Positions 23,204-32,767 of a stretch of DNA of 33,970 nucleotides are shown one piece after another; within the stretch, counting starts at the first letter, position 1, and every line of letters begins with the position of its first letter. A model generated the notes under the pieces. It was not told where the DNA came from. It worked only from the letters and a program-made list of their open reading frames with translations, and searched no databases. The translations under genes and the position numbers were made by a program. The stretch is from Bacillota bacterium (GTDB lineage Bacteria; Sysuimicrobiota; Sysuimicrobiia; Sysuimicrobiales; Segetimicrobiaceae), in the NCBI GenBank assembly GCA_021324975.1, contig JAJPIA010000117.1, positions 1-33,970 of the forward strand. Direction: 5' to 3'.

Positions 23204-24292
23204 CTAGGCCGTCCGGCGCATTGCATGGTCGACGGCCTTCGCCGCCTTCGCCACGTCAGCGTCGTCGATCAGACGGTGGGTGACAAAACGTGCGTGTCGC
23301 GGCGAGCGCACAAGCGCCAGCACCCCTTGCTCGGCGAGCCGGGCCACAAACGCTGCGGCCGCCACGGCTCCGGTCAACTCGATCAGCACGATGTTCGTTT
23401 GGACGGTCGTGAGGTCCACGGCGAGCCCAGGGACTTCCGAGATGTGTGTCGCGAGCGACGCCGCTCTATTGTTGTCGTCCGCCAGGCGGTCGGCCATCGT
23501 GGTCAATCCAACGAGCGCAGCCGCCGCCGCGATCCCGGCCTTATGGAGGCTTGTCGCGCCGAGACGCTCGGCTGCTCCTCGCGCACGATCGATGATGCGC
23601 CGCGGACCGCAGAGCAAAGCCCCTTCCGGCGCGCTCAGCCCCTTGTTGAGGCTGACGGAGACGGTATCGACGGCCTCGGCGAGGCGGCTCACGGATACGC
23701 TGAGCGCGGCGGCCGCGTTGAAAATCCGAGCTCCGTCAAGGTGCACGGCCGCTCCGTGTCGGTGGGCGACCTCGGCGATGGCCATCATCTGAGCTCGAGT
23801 GAGGACGGTGCCGCCGGCGTTATTATGAGAGTTCTCCAGGCACACGAGGCTCGAGCGCGGTGTCCGCCCGAAGCGAGGCGCCGCAATGGCATCCGCAACG
23901 TCCTCCGGTGTGGGAACGCCGCGGATCCCGCTGAGCAGGCGCGGGAACACCCCGCCGGGATGTGCCAGGCTCCAGCCCTCCGACCATACCATGTGCATCG
24001 TCGACTCGAGCACGACCTGGTCGCCCGGCTCGGTGGTGGCCATCAGCGCCAGCAGGTTCGCCATGCTGCACGTCGGAACAAAGAGCGCGGCCTCCTTGCC
24101 GAACAGGTGCGCACCGACTTCAACCAACTCACCGACGAATGGGTCCTCCCCAAACGGCTGCGCCCGTGTGGCCGCCCGCCGCATCGCCTCCCACATCGCT
24201 TCTGTGGGCGTGGTTACCACGTCGCTCCGGAGATCGATCACGCTGTGATCAGGCGCGGCGCCGCCGCGGTTCACACCACCGTGAGCCGTCAC
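23204..24292 (-). CDS. Threonine aldolase / beta-eliminating lyase family (PLP)
   Basis: Fold-type I PLP enzyme of 362 aa that typically splits L-threonine or allo-threonine to glycine and acetaldehyde. Features are IDLRSDVVTTPTEAM, the PLP-stacking His100 in STMHMVWSEGW, CLENSHNNAGG (151-161), VHLDGARIF (183-191) with the cofactor Asp, and the Schiff-base Lys217 in SVSLNKGLSAPEG. GTG 24292 overlaps the stop of the upstream hyuB by 4 nt, implying coupling; a GTG at the IDLRSD motif would give a shorter form. Its place between two hyuB genes suggests it handles glycine or a hydroxy-amino acid released by the pathway. Confidence 0.9.
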   Translation of the reverse strand: MTAHGGVNRGGAAPDHSVIDLRSDVVTTPTEAMWEAMRRAATRAQPFGEDPFVGELVEVGAHLFGKEAALFVPTCSMANLLALMATTEPGDQVVLESTMHMVWSEGWSLAHPGGVFPRLLSGIRGVPTPEDVADAIAAPRFGRTPRSSLVCLENSHNNAGGTVLTRAQMMAIAEVAHRHGAAVHLDGARIFNAAAALSVSVSRLAEAVDTVSVSLNKGLSAPEGALLCGPRRIIDRARGAAERLGATSLHKAGIAAAAALVGLTTMADRLADDNNRAASLATHISEVPGLAVDLTTVQTNIVLIELTGAVAAAAFVARLAEQGVLALVRSPRHARFVTHRLIDDADVAKAAKAVDHAMRRTA

Positions 24293-26034
24293 GCGATCCG
24301 TCCGTCGCGGCGCCACCGCTCGCGCAGTTCGGCGGTCGCCGCGGTGTCCACTTCACGCGTATTAGGATCAATCACAACGCCGTAGGCCTCGCGCGCGTGT
24401 CCGATCGTGATCTTCTCATCCAGAACGTCCCGCCGTACGCGATCCGGATCACGTTCGAGCGGGTTGCCCCATCCGCCGCCGCCGGCCATGACATGCCGCA
24501 ACACTTCACCCTGCCGGATCTTCCCCATCGTCAGCGTCGGCAGCACGTGCTGTCCGGTGCCGGGATTGAGGATATTCCAGGACGGGCTGCCGCTCCGGCC
24601 TCCCCAAAGACCGTATGGGGGGAACCGCCGCTTGTCGGACCGGATCTGCAGCACCGCTTCCTGCGCCAAACACCGTACGTCGCGGATCTGTCCCAGGGCT
24701 CCCCGATATTTCCCGGGACCGCCCGAGTCCGGAATGAGCCCGTACCGCTCGATGCGCACCGGCAATTCACGCTCGGCGATCTCGATCGGGGTGTTCGCGA
24801 TGTTTGAAGCCGGATGCGGCACGCCCTCCCGTCCGTCCCCCCGCGGACTCCCGCCGCGCGCCCCGGCGATGAGGTCAACGTACACGAAAGGCGCGCCCTG
24901 CACATCGTAACCGCCGAAACTGATGATGGTGTTACCGCCCTCCCCGTCGGCCGGAACCCGCTCGGGCACGGCCTGCGCAAGTGCTCCCAGCACCGCCTCC
25001 ATGATACGGAAGCCGGTGATGCCGCGGGCTCCGCACGCTGCGGGGAACAGCGGATGCACCACGCTGCCGGCCGGCGCCCGCACATCGATCGGCCGAAAGT
25101 ACCCGCCACAGTTCGGAATCGTGGGGTCCATGAGTAGTCTGAGTCCCCCGTACACGGCCGACTCGCTGAACGGCAGCGGGGAGTTGATCCCGGCCTTGAC
25201 CTGTGGAGACGTCCCGGTGAAGTCCACTGTCAGAGAATCGCCGGCGACGTGCACGGCGACGCGAATATTGACGGGGCCTGTCTCGATGGAATCGCCGTCG
25301 ATATGGGTCTCGAACTCGTATGCGCCGTCGGGGATGGCGTTGATCTCTTCGCGCGCCAGGCGCTCGCTCACATCCAGGAGATGGTCGGTGTAGCGCCGCA
25401 GCGTCGCCGGAGTGTGGCGCGCTGCCAGCCGCATGAATTCCCGTTCCCCGGTCCGCACCGCGGCGATCTCCGCGCGCAGGTCGCCCAAGACCTTCCCGGG
25501 GACGCGCACGTTCTTCTCAAGGATGGCGAAGATCGCCTCGTTCGCGACGCCCTCATCGAACAGCTTGAGGGTCGGGATGCGAAGGCCTTCCTGAAAGATC
25601 TCGGTCGCCGCCGTGGAGTTGCTCCCCGGGACCAGGCCTCCAACGTCTGTGTGATGGGCGAGGGCGCACGCGAATGCCTCCAGTGCGCCGCCCACAAATA
25701 CCGGCTTGATGATGTAGATATCCGGCAGGTGGATGCCACCGGAGCCGTACGGGTCGTTCAGGATGTAGACGTCGCCAGGCCGCACGCGTGGTCCGTAGGC
25801 CTCAAGAATGTGCCGCACTGCGGACGGGAAGGACCCGAGGTGGAGGACGATGGTGAGTCCCTGAGCGATCACCTCGCCGCGGCGATCGCAGAGTGCGGTG
25901 GAATAGTCCAGCGCATCCTTCACCACGCCGGAATAGGCGGTCCGCATGACGGTCAGCGCCATCTCGTCAACGATCGCAGCCAACCCATTTTGGATCACTT
26001 CAAGCGTGATCGGGTCGATCCCGGATTGCGGCAT
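24289..26034 (-). CDS. hyuB: Hydantoinase B/oxoprolinase family protein, first copy
   Basis: 581-aa HyuB-type subunit. Motifs are ITLEVIQNGLAAIVDEMALT, LNDPYGSGGIHLPDIYII and ACALAHHTDVGGLVPGSNST, with the closing MAGGGGWGNPLERDPDRVRR. ATG 26034 has GAGG 5 nt upstream. It overlaps the threonine aldolase start by 4 nt and follows the amidohydrolase gene by 49 nt. With HyuA two genes upstream it would form an ATP-dependent complex opening a cyclic amide such as a hydantoin or 5-oxoproline. The substrate cannot be read from the sequence. Compared with the second copy it has SGGIHLPD rather than CGGVHLND, so the two are not recent duplicates. Confidence 0.92.
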   Translation of the reverse strand: MPQSGIDPITLEVIQNGLAAIVDEMALTVMRTAYSGVVKDALDYSTALCDRRGEVIAQGLTIVLHLGSFPSAVRHILEAYGPRVRPGDVYILNDPYGSGGIHLPDIYIIKPVFVGGALEAFACALAHHTDVGGLVPGSNSTAATEIFQEGLRIPTLKLFDEGVANEAIFAILEKNVRVPGKVLGDLRAEIAAVRTGEREFMRLAARHTPATLRRYTDHLLDVSERLAREEINAIPDGAYEFETHIDGDSIETGPVNIRVAVHVAGDSLTVDFTGTSPQVKAGINSPLPFSESAVYGGLRLLMDPTIPNCGGYFRPIDVRAPAGSVVHPLFPAACGARGITGFRIMEAVLGALAQAVPERVPADGEGGNTIISFGGYDVQGAPFVYVDLIAGARGGSPRGDGREGVPHPASNIANTPIEIAERELPVRIERYGLIPDSGGPGKYRGALGQIRDVRCLAQEAVLQIRSDKRRFPPYGLWGGRSGSPSWNILNPGTGQHVLPTLTMGKIRQGEVLRHVMAGGGGWGNPLERDPDRVRRDVLDEKITIGHAREAYGVVIDPNTREVDTAATAELRERWRRDGRIA

Positions 26035-26083
26035 TCCGCCCTCGCTTCCTCGCGCAATACCGTGGCTTACCGGCGCTATGAGC

Positions 26084-27661
26084 TCATGTGCGCCGCAACA
26101 CGGTGCCGCCGCGCCGGCCGGTCGCAGATCCCTGCGCAACGGTTACACACCCGTTGACGACGACATGGGACATACCCGCCGCCGGCCGGTTGGGGTCCTC
26201 CAGGGTGCCCCGTTCCTCGAACCGACCGGGATCGAAGGCGACCACGTCCGCCCACGCGCCCTCGCACAGGACGCCCCGCCCCTGCAACCGCAGCCTTTCC
26301 GCCGGCAGTGCCGTGAGCTTGTGCACCGCCTCTTCGAGCGTAAACCGCGCGTCCTCGCGGACGAATCGCCGGAAGAACCAGCCGACCCACGTAAACGCGC
26401 CGAGAAAGGTCGAGCCGGCAAGCGGTCCGTCCAGCGCGAGCGCCGTGGCATCGGAGCCGATCGCGCAGTGCGGATGCTCGTAGGTCGTCCGGAGGTCGCC
26501 CTCGTCGTACGCATGACACAGGCAGAGCGGGCGGTGTAGATCGTCGATCTCGGCCAACAACACGTCGTAAATGGCGTCCCACGGATCCCGCGCCCCTGTG
26601 GCCAGTTCCTGAAAACTGCGCCCGACAAGCTCCGGGCGCCGGTCGCTTCGAAACAGCGTGACGCGATCCCAACCGCCGAGCCCGAAGCTCGAGATGATGC
26701 TCCCGTACTGCTTCATGCGCGCCCGTGCCGCCGGATCGCGCAGTCGCGCGGCGATCTCCGCGGTGTCTCCCGCAAGCGCCCACGGCGGCAGGCACGCGCT
26801 GAGGTTCGTGATCCCGTGTAGACGCGTGTGCGCGTCGAACGCGGCATCGACGCCCCTCGCCCGCGCCTGATCGACCAACGCCACCGCCTGCGCCGCGAGA
26901 TCGCTTCCGCGCACCCGCCGGGGAATAATGTGCGAAATCTGGAGTCGGACGCCAGCGTGTTCCGCCGTGCGAATCGCTTCCTCGATTGCGGCGAGCGCAG
27001 ACACGTCCCGATTGCGCGTGTGCGTCGCATAGAGGCCACCGCCCTCGGCCGCCACCCGGCACAATGCCGTGATCTCGGCCTCGCCGCACGCGCGTTCCGT
27101 CGCATATTCCAGGCCGGTCGAGTATCCAAACGCGCCCGCCAGGAGCCCCGACTCGAGCAGCTTGGCCATCTCGGAGAGCTCCCGCGCCGTGGCCGGGCGA
27201 TCGGCCAAGCCGACGACCGCGAGGCGCAGGTTCCCGTTGGGCACGAGCGCGGCAACGTTGACCGCGGGCTGGACTTCCTCGAGCCGCGCCAGGTATTCAC
27301 GAAATGTACGCCAGGTGATCGGGACGTCCGGGGTGTAGCCGTAGATGTTGCCGCGGCACAATTCGATGGCGCTCATGGGTGCGCACCCATGCCCGCAGTT
27401 GCCGATCACCTCCGTCGTCACGCCTTGACTGATCGAGCTCTGCGCGCGGGGATCGACGAGCAGGGTGAAGTCGGAATGACTGTGGATATCGATGAATCCC
27501 GGGGCGACGACGAGGCCGTCGGCATCCAGGATCTGAGCGGCACCGGCCGTTGACAGATCGCCCACCTCGGCAATCATGCCGCCGGCGACGCCGACGTCGG
27601 CGCGAACGCGTGGCCGGCCGGTTCCATCAACGACCGTGCCGCCGCGAATGATGAGATCCAT
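26084..27661 (-). CDS. N-acyl-D-amino-acid deacylase family amidohydrolase
   Basis: 525-aa metal-dependent amidohydrolase of the D-aminoacylase type. The beta-sandwich start is MDLIIRGGTVVDGTGRPR. Metal ligands His60 and His62 lie in APGFIDIHSHSDFTL, Cys89 in VIGNCGHGCAP, later His ligands in ATHTRNRD and LQISHIIP, and the catalytic Asp in CAIGSDATAL. The C-terminal strand CEGAWADVVAFDP closes the sandwich. The family hydrolyses N-acyl, and in some members N-carbamoyl-like, D-amino acids. ATG 27661 overlaps the hyuA stop by one base (TGATG); a GTG one codon earlier is possible. Its position directly after HyuA suggests it acts on the ring-opened product. Confidence 0.9.
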   Translation of the reverse strand: MDLIIRGGTVVDGTGRPRVRADVGVAGGMIAEVGDLSTAGAAQILDADGLVVAPGFIDIHSHSDFTLLVDPRAQSSISQGVTTEVIGNCGHGCAPMSAIELCRGNIYGYTPDVPITWRTFREYLARLEEVQPAVNVAALVPNGNLRLAVVGLADRPATARELSEMAKLLESGLLAGAFGYSTGLEYATERACGEAEITALCRVAAEGGGLYATHTRNRDVSALAAIEEAIRTAEHAGVRLQISHIIPRRVRGSDLAAQAVALVDQARARGVDAAFDAHTRLHGITNLSACLPPWALAGDTAEIAARLRDPAARARMKQYGSIISSFGLGGWDRVTLFRSDRRPELVGRSFQELATGARDPWDAIYDVLLAEIDDLHRPLCLCHAYDEGDLRTTYEHPHCAIGSDATALALDGPLAGSTFLGAFTWVGWFFRRFVREDARFTLEEAVHKLTALPAERLRLQGRGVLCEGAWADVVAFDPGRFEERGTLEDPNRPAAGMSHVVVNGCVTVAQGSATGRRGGTVLRRT

Positions 27662-29814
27662 CACGCGCGAGATGGCTCCGCACCGTCCTCTGACAGTGCA
27701 TCCCCGTTGTCGCGATCGTCGTCAACGTCGATCACGATGCTGTGGGAATCGTGGAGCCAAGCCGTGCATCGGGGCGGGACAACAACGGTCGCATCGTATT
27801 CCTCGACAATCAGCGGCCCGCACCGAGGCGTCGCTCCGAGATCGCCGCGGGCGAGGACCGGTGTCGCGACGGTTCCGAAGCGAGGCCCAAAGTGCGCGGC
27901 CCGCTCAGCACTCGCACCGGCGGCACGAGCGCGGGCCACGCGGAGCTGCGGAGCCGGCCGTCCCGCGACCCGCGCCACCAGCCGGAGGTTAACCAGGTCG
28001 ACCGGCTCGTTGACGGCGCGATGGCCGTACACGCGCTCGTGTTCGGCGCCGAATCGCTCGGCGAGCGCGGCGACGTCCTTACCGGTGAGCCGGCCAGGCC
28101 CCACCGGAATAGTGAGCTCATAGGCCTGGCCGGCATACCGAATGTCCGCGAATCGCTGAAACGTCGCGTCCTCCTCCGCACCCCCCTCGGCCGCCAGCGT
28201 CTCCATTGCCTCCGCCAGCAGATGGCCGTAGACGCCGTTTATTGCGCCGGCCCCAAGAGACGCGAGCGGCTCAAACACGGTGCGGACAAAGTAGTACTCC
28301 GGCTGGGCCTGCAGCAGGCCGCGGGCCGAGAACAGACCGGGCATAGGGGGCACGATCACCCGCCGAATGTGAAGCGCCCGAGCGATCTCGGCGGCGTGAA
28401 TCGGCCCGCCGCCGCCAAACGCAAGGAGTGCGAAATCCCGCGGATCCCGGCCGCGATACGTCGAGACCGCCTTAATGGCGCGGATCATGTTCACGTTGGC
28501 GATCGTATGGGCGCCGTAGGCGACCTGCAGCAACCCCATGCCGAGCGGCCGCGCAATTCGCTCCTGGAGTGCGGCCCTGGCCAGGGGAGCCTGCAACGTG
28601 ACGGCCCCGCCCGCCAGTTGGCCCGGGTTGCAATAGCCCAGCACGACGTTTGCGTCGGTCACGGTCGCATCGGGCCCGCCCATGCCATAGCATGCAGGCC
28701 CCGGGGAGGCGCCGGCGCTGCGCGGTCCGACCTTGAGGGCACCGCCGCGGTCCACCCAGACAACGCTGCCTCCGCCGGCCCCGACCTCGGCGATGTCGAT
28801 CACCGGCAGTTTCAGCGCGTAGCCGCCGCCGCGGACCAGCGGGCTGGCGAGCGAGATGCTCGATCCTACTTCATACTCGGTCGTGCGGCTGATCTCGCCC
28901 TCCTCGATCAACGAGGCCTTGGCCGTCGTCCCACCCATATCGAACGTAATGAGGTTGCGTAGTCCCAATTGTCGTCCCAATTCGAACCCGGCGATGACGC
29001 CGGCCGCCGGTCCGGACTCGACGACGGAGGCGGCCCGCTTGAGCGTGGCCCGGGCGGACATGATCCCTCCGTGCGACTGCATCACTCTCAGTGGGGCTCC
29101 GATGCCTCCGGCGCGGAGTCGCGCGACGAGCGTCCGGAGGTATGCTTCGATGATGGGCGCCACGTAGGCATTGACCACCGTGGTACTGGTGCGCTCGTAT
29201 TCGCGGATCTCCGGGAGGATCTCCGCCGACAACGATACGTGGACACCCTCGAGCCCGTCCCGAACGATGCGGGCTACCCGCTGCTCGTGCGATGGGTTCG
29301 CGTAGGAGTGCAGCAGGCTTACGGCCACGGATTGGATCTCTTCGTTGCGGAGTCGTGCGACGATCTTCCCGACGTCGCCGTCGTCGAGCGGGATGATGAT
29401 TTCTCCGCGGGCTCCCACCCGTTCGCGCAGCTCGAATCGACGCGCGCGGTCAACCATTGGCGGAGGCGGCTCAAAGAAAAGATCGTACAGCTGTGGCGTC
29501 CGCAGCCGCCGCAGCTCCAAGACGTCCCTGAACCCCTCGGTGGTCACCAGCGCGGTCCGCGCTCCCGTTCGTTCCAGGATGGCGTTGGTCGCCACCGTGG
29601 TACCGTGGATCACATCCGCAATCGCGTCGCCGCCTGCTCCGAACTGCGCCAACAGATGCTGAATCCCCTCGGCCACACCGCGCCCGTAGTCGACCACGGT
29701 CGATGGGACCTTGCGCACGCTGCAGATACCATCGCGGTCGATCGCGATGATGTCCGTGAACGTGCCGCCGATATCCGCGCCCACCCGGTAGCGGCGGTCG
29801 GTCCAAGCGGTCAA
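27661..29814 (-). CDS. hyuA: Hydantoinase A/oxoprolinase family ATP-dependent subunit
   Basis: 717-aa HyuA-type subunit with an actin-like ATPase fold. The phosphate-binding start is RVGADIGGTFTDIIAID (10-26), HGTTVATNAILER follows, the second nucleotide motif is ITFDMGGTTAKASLI, and FALLAFGGGGPIHAAEIA precedes the C-terminal oxoprolinase-like region (ADIRYAGQAYELTIP). The TTG at 29814 is preferred: GGAGG lies 8 nt upstream and the family core begins ten residues later; longer readings run into the preceding gene. It probably phosphorylates or activates a ring carbonyl for attack in complex with one or both HyuB proteins. It is 100 nt downstream of a CocE-type hydrolase gene. Confidence 0.93.
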   Translation of the reverse strand: MTAWTDRRYRVGADIGGTFTDIIAIDRDGICSVRKVPSTVVDYGRGVAEGIQHLLAQFGAGGDAIADVIHGTTVATNAILERTGARTALVTTEGFRDVLELRRLRTPQLYDLFFEPPPPMVDRARRFELRERVGARGEIIIPLDDGDVGKIVARLRNEEIQSVAVSLLHSYANPSHEQRVARIVRDGLEGVHVSLSAEILPEIREYERTSTTVVNAYVAPIIEAYLRTLVARLRAGGIGAPLRVMQSHGGIMSARATLKRAASVVESGPAAGVIAGFELGRQLGLRNLITFDMGGTTAKASLIEEGEISRTTEYEVGSSISLASPLVRGGGYALKLPVIDIAEVGAGGGSVVWVDRGGALKVGPRSAGASPGPACYGMGGPDATVTDANVVLGYCNPGQLAGGAVTLQAPLARAALQERIARPLGMGLLQVAYGAHTIANVNMIRAIKAVSTYRGRDPRDFALLAFGGGGPIHAAEIARALHIRRVIVPPMPGLFSARGLLQAQPEYYFVRTVFEPLASLGAGAINGVYGHLLAEAMETLAAEGGAEEDATFQRFADIRYAGQAYELTIPVGPGRLTGKDVAALAERFGAEHERVYGHRAVNEPVDLVNLRLVARVAGRPAPQLRVARARAAGASAERAAHFGPRFGTVATPVLARGDLGATPRCGPLIVEEYDATVVVPPRCTAWLHDSHSIVIDVDDDRDNGDALSEDGAEPSRA

Positions 29815-29914
29815 CGGGGCTCCCTCCGGCAGCGTCTCGGGCGTTGTCCCCGCCCGGTCAAGGCGACGTTGACCACGGCCGCCGACGCGGGCTCGCGGCG
29901 TGCTGCCATCCCGG

Positions 29915-31573
29915 TTAGTCGGGCGCGGCCGGGATGACGGGCAGGATGAGATGCGACGGACGCCGCGTATCGTGGAACACGGTCTGGCGTGCACACTGCC
30001 ACTCGATGCCCCTCCCGGCCAACTGGCCGGAATTGAGGTTGCGGTCGAACCGAGGAAAGTTGCTGCTGGACACCTCCAGGCGAATGCGGTGCCCTGCTCG
30101 GAACACGTTGCTCGTCTCCCAGAGCGAGATGCCGTACCGATACACGGCGCCGGGCTGAATTGGCGTCGGATGCACGAGCGAGTCCCGGAAACACGCCCGC
30201 GTAATCCCCTCGCAGATGTGAATGGCCTTCCCGTTGGGATGGACGTCGATAAGCGTCGCGGTGAAATCCGTATCCACCGCCATCGATGACGCGAAGAGAA
30301 CGAGGGAGACCGGCCCGGTTATCTCAACATCCTGCTCCAGCACCGGCCCCGTGTACACGAGCACGTCGTGGCGCCGTTCGATCGGGCGCCGGTCCTTCGG
30401 CCCGCTGTGCTCGAAAAACATGGTCTGCCCGCCGAGCGTCGGCACGGGGTCTCCGGGATCGTACACGAACGTATCCGGCGACCCCTGACCGGGCGGCGTA
30501 GGACGCAGCGCGCCGTCGCCATGCAAGGAATTTGCTCGCCCCCCGCTGTGGAGGTAGTAGGACGTGAACTGCGTCCGCGCCAGCGGCCATTCGTGTTCGT
30601 CGCGCCAGGCGTTGCGACCCATGACGAAGAGCCGGATCGCTCCCTGGGAATCGATCCCGGTGTCGATTCCCCTCAGCCGGCAATCGTACCATCGCAGGTG
30701 CTCGGCCGGGATGTCCACGGCCGAACCCGCGCCGAAGTCCACGTCGCCGAACGCCACGGCGCTGCCGATGGCCTGGTGGGTCCACGGCCCGACGAGCATT
30801 TTTGTCAGCGCTTGTGCCGGCGGACGCGCGTCGCGCCTCCACCCGACGAAGACCTTGAACATCTCGTGGACGAGATTGTCGTACCAACCGGTGATCATGT
30901 AGGCCGGCACCTCGATGTCGGCGTACCTGCCCTTCATGGAATAGGAGCGCCAATACTCGTCAAAGGTTGGATGGCTCAGGAAGTGTCGAAAGGGCCCGCA
31001 CTCGACCACGTCGTCCAGCGCGTCGCTGACGGGGAGTCGACGGTAGATCGCCTCAAGATCCATTGCTGGATAACTCGTAGGGCGCATCACCCGGTCGCCG
31101 ATCCGGGCGAAGTGGATTGCATTTTGCAGCTGCAGTACGCCGTCGCAGTAGATGTGTCCGAAATTGTCCTCCTGGTTGGCAATCGGCACTAGGGCCTTGA
31201 GATGGGGACTGCGCAGCGGCGCCGGGAGGATCTGCGTAAACCCCACGTAGGAAATGCCGAATGTCCCGATCCTGCCGTTGCACCATGGCTGCGCGCCGAC
31301 CCATTGGTGGGTATCGTATCCATCCGCAGCTTCGCATACGTAGGGGATCCACTCCCCACCCGACGCGTAGCGCCCGCGGCAATCGGCAAGAACAACCGCG
31401 TATCCGTGTTCGGCAAAATGCAGGGCCCACTCCACGTACCGTGGTTGCTGCTTGTCATAGATTGTCCGGCACAGCAACGCCGGAAGCGGCGTGTCGCCAC
31501 GGGGACGATAGAGGTCCGCCGCGAGGCGCGCGCCATCCCGCATCGGTATCTGCAGGTCCAACTGGATTCTCAT
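29915..31573 (-). CDS. CocE/NonD family hydrolase
   Basis: 552-aa alpha/beta-hydrolase of the X-Pro dipeptidyl-peptidase S15/cocaine esterase group. The nucleophile Ser108 sits in GTFGISYVGFTQ, the likely acid Asp232 in TGWYDNLVHE, and His266 in GPWTHQAIG. The C-terminal jelly-roll domain includes EITGPVSLVLFASSMAVDTD, FTATLIDVHPNGKA and RLEVSSSNFPRFDRN. ATG 31573 starts MRIQLDLQIPMRDGARLAAD, the normal family start; GGAG lies 9 nt upstream. The upstream in-frame codons overlap the flavoenzyme gene and look non-coding. It would cleave an ester or amide bond. It is separated from a second family member only by the sarcosine-oxidase-like gene. Confidence 0.93.
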   Translation of the reverse strand: MRIQLDLQIPMRDGARLAADLYRPRGDTPLPALLCRTIYDKQQPRYVEWALHFAEHGYAVVLADCRGRYASGGEWIPYVCEAADGYDTHQWVGAQPWCNGRIGTFGISYVGFTQILPAPLRSPHLKALVPIANQEDNFGHIYCDGVLQLQNAIHFARIGDRVMRPTSYPAMDLEAIYRRLPVSDALDDVVECGPFRHFLSHPTFDEYWRSYSMKGRYADIEVPAYMITGWYDNLVHEMFKVFVGWRRDARPPAQALTKMLVGPWTHQAIGSAVAFGDVDFGAGSAVDIPAEHLRWYDCRLRGIDTGIDSQGAIRLFVMGRNAWRDEHEWPLARTQFTSYYLHSGGRANSLHGDGALRPTPPGQGSPDTFVYDPGDPVPTLGGQTMFFEHSGPKDRRPIERRHDVLVYTGPVLEQDVEITGPVSLVLFASSMAVDTDFTATLIDVHPNGKAIHICEGITRACFRDSLVHPTPIQPGAVYRYGISLWETSNVFRAGHRIRLEVSSSNFPRFDRNLNSGQLAGRGIEWQCARQTVFHDTRRPSHLILPVIPAAPD

Positions 31574-31613
31574 GCTGCCGCTCTCCGCCACCGCGGCTGC
31601 CTCCCCGACCGCG

Positions 31614-32735
31614 CTACTGGAACCGCCGGCCGATGCGGAAGAAGTCGCCGGTCCCGGTGTCGTTGTGTTCAAGGGTATCGGCGATGACGTCGCCGATGGC
31701 GCCCCCGAACTTGAAGCCGTGCCCACTCCCGCCGCCGGCGACGAGGATCGATCGCGACCCGGGGGCCCAGTCGATGATGAAGTGACGATCGGGGGTGTCC
31801 TCATACAGGCAGGCGCGGCTTCCGACCACCGCGCCACGGGCGAGCTCGGGGATCCTGGCAGCGACGAAATCCCTCACCGCCTCCACGAAGACCGGGCTCA
31901 CGGGCCTGGCGTCGTCAGGATCCACGGTGTCCCCGCGCAGATCGTTGGCGATTTTCATCCAGCCTTCGCGCTGCAGGGGGTGACCGTACCACCCATCCAC
32001 CTCCGGGTTGACGCTCCACACCGGGAGCGCGCAGGCGGCCAGCCAGTCGGGGTCTTTGGGCTCTATAAACACCATCTCCTGACGCGTGGGACGAATATGC
32101 CGCGCCAGCCCCGGGACCAGCCTGCCGATCCACACCCCGGCCGCAACGACAACACGATCAAACGCATGGGCGCGACCGTCAACCCGCACATACGCCGCCC
32201 CTGCACCATCGGATACGTCCGTGACGGGCGTCTCCTCGCGGACCGCGACCCCGCCGTCCCGGGCCAGCCGAAGCAACCCGACCACGGCCGCGCCGCTGGC
32301 TAGATAACCGCCCCAGGGATCGTACAGGCAGACGTCGCTTTCCTGGTAGGCAAACTGGGGGTGCCGCGCACGTGCGTCCTCGATCGAAAGAATCTCGATA
32401 TCGGGATCCCGCGCGCGGAGAAACTGCCAGCTGTCATGGATACGAAATCCGGGACGGAAGCTCTGTTCGATCTGCAGCTGTCCCGTGCGAACGTAGATGC
32501 GTTCGGGCAGCCGGCGGTCCCACTCCCGCCACTTGACCGCCGCCCGCTCCACGAGGTCCACGTACACGGCGTTGTGCCCGTACAGGCGGCGGATCGTCTT
32601 CGAGGTGTCGGTTGAACTGGCCCGTTCATACGGCACGCGTCCCTGCTCGAATACCGTGACCGCATGGCCGCGCTCCCGGAGCGCGAGCGCGGCAGCGAGG
32701 CCAAAAATGCCGGCCCCGACGACGGCAATATTCAC
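31614..32735 (-). CDS. Monomeric sarcosine-oxidase-like FAD-dependent amine oxidase
   Basis: 373-aa DAO-fold flavoenzyme. The dinucleotide-binding start is MNIAVVGAGIFGLAAALALR (GTG-initiated, GGAGG 4 nt upstream). Features shared with monomeric sarcosine oxidase are the Arg motif SKTIRRLYG (R49, R50), Lys261 in GWMKIAND at the oxygen-activating position, and the covalent-flavin Cys309 in SRACLYEDTPDRHFI. The closing SGHGFKFGGAIGDVIAD carries Lys342. The histidine four residues after the active Lys in sarcosine oxidase is not conserved, so the substrate may be another N-methyl or secondary amino acid. It should yield an imine or aldehyde plus hydrogen peroxide. It lies between two CocE/NonD genes with gaps of 32 and 40 nt. 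Confidence 0.88.
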   Translation of the reverse strand: MNIAVVGAGIFGLAAALALRERGHAVTVFEQGRVPYERASSTDTSKTIRRLYGHNAVYVDLVERAAVKWREWDRRLPERIYVRTGQLQIEQSFRPGFRIHDSWQFLRARDPDIEILSIEDARARHPQFAYQESDVCLYDPWGGYLASGAAVVGLLRLARDGGVAVREETPVTDVSDGAGAAYVRVDGRAHAFDRVVVAAGVWIGRLVPGLARHIRPTRQEMVFIEPKDPDWLAACALPVWSVNPEVDGWYGHPLQREGWMKIANDLRGDTVDPDDARPVSPVFVEAVRDFVAARIPELARGAVVGSRACLYEDTPDRHFIIDWAPGSRSILVAGGGSGHGFKFGGAIGDVIADTLEHNDTGTGDFFRIGRRFQ

Positions 32736-32767
32736 GGCGCCTCCGCCGTCCGCATCGGCGCGTCCCG

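Noticed and set aside
23105-24385. 426-codon plus-strand frame opposite the threonine aldolase
   Set aside because: Antisense shadow of a clear PLP enzyme; composition and lack of motifs argue against coding.
29815-29994. Longer HyuA start extending to 29994
   Set aside because: It would overlap the end of the CocE-type gene by 80 nt and adds no family residues; TTG 29814 has a good ribosome binding site.
31574-31837. N-terminal extension of the CocE-type hydrolase to 31837
   Set aside because: Ser/Ala/Pro low-complexity sequence that is a shadow of the flavoenzyme C-terminus; the family start motif is at the ATG 31573.
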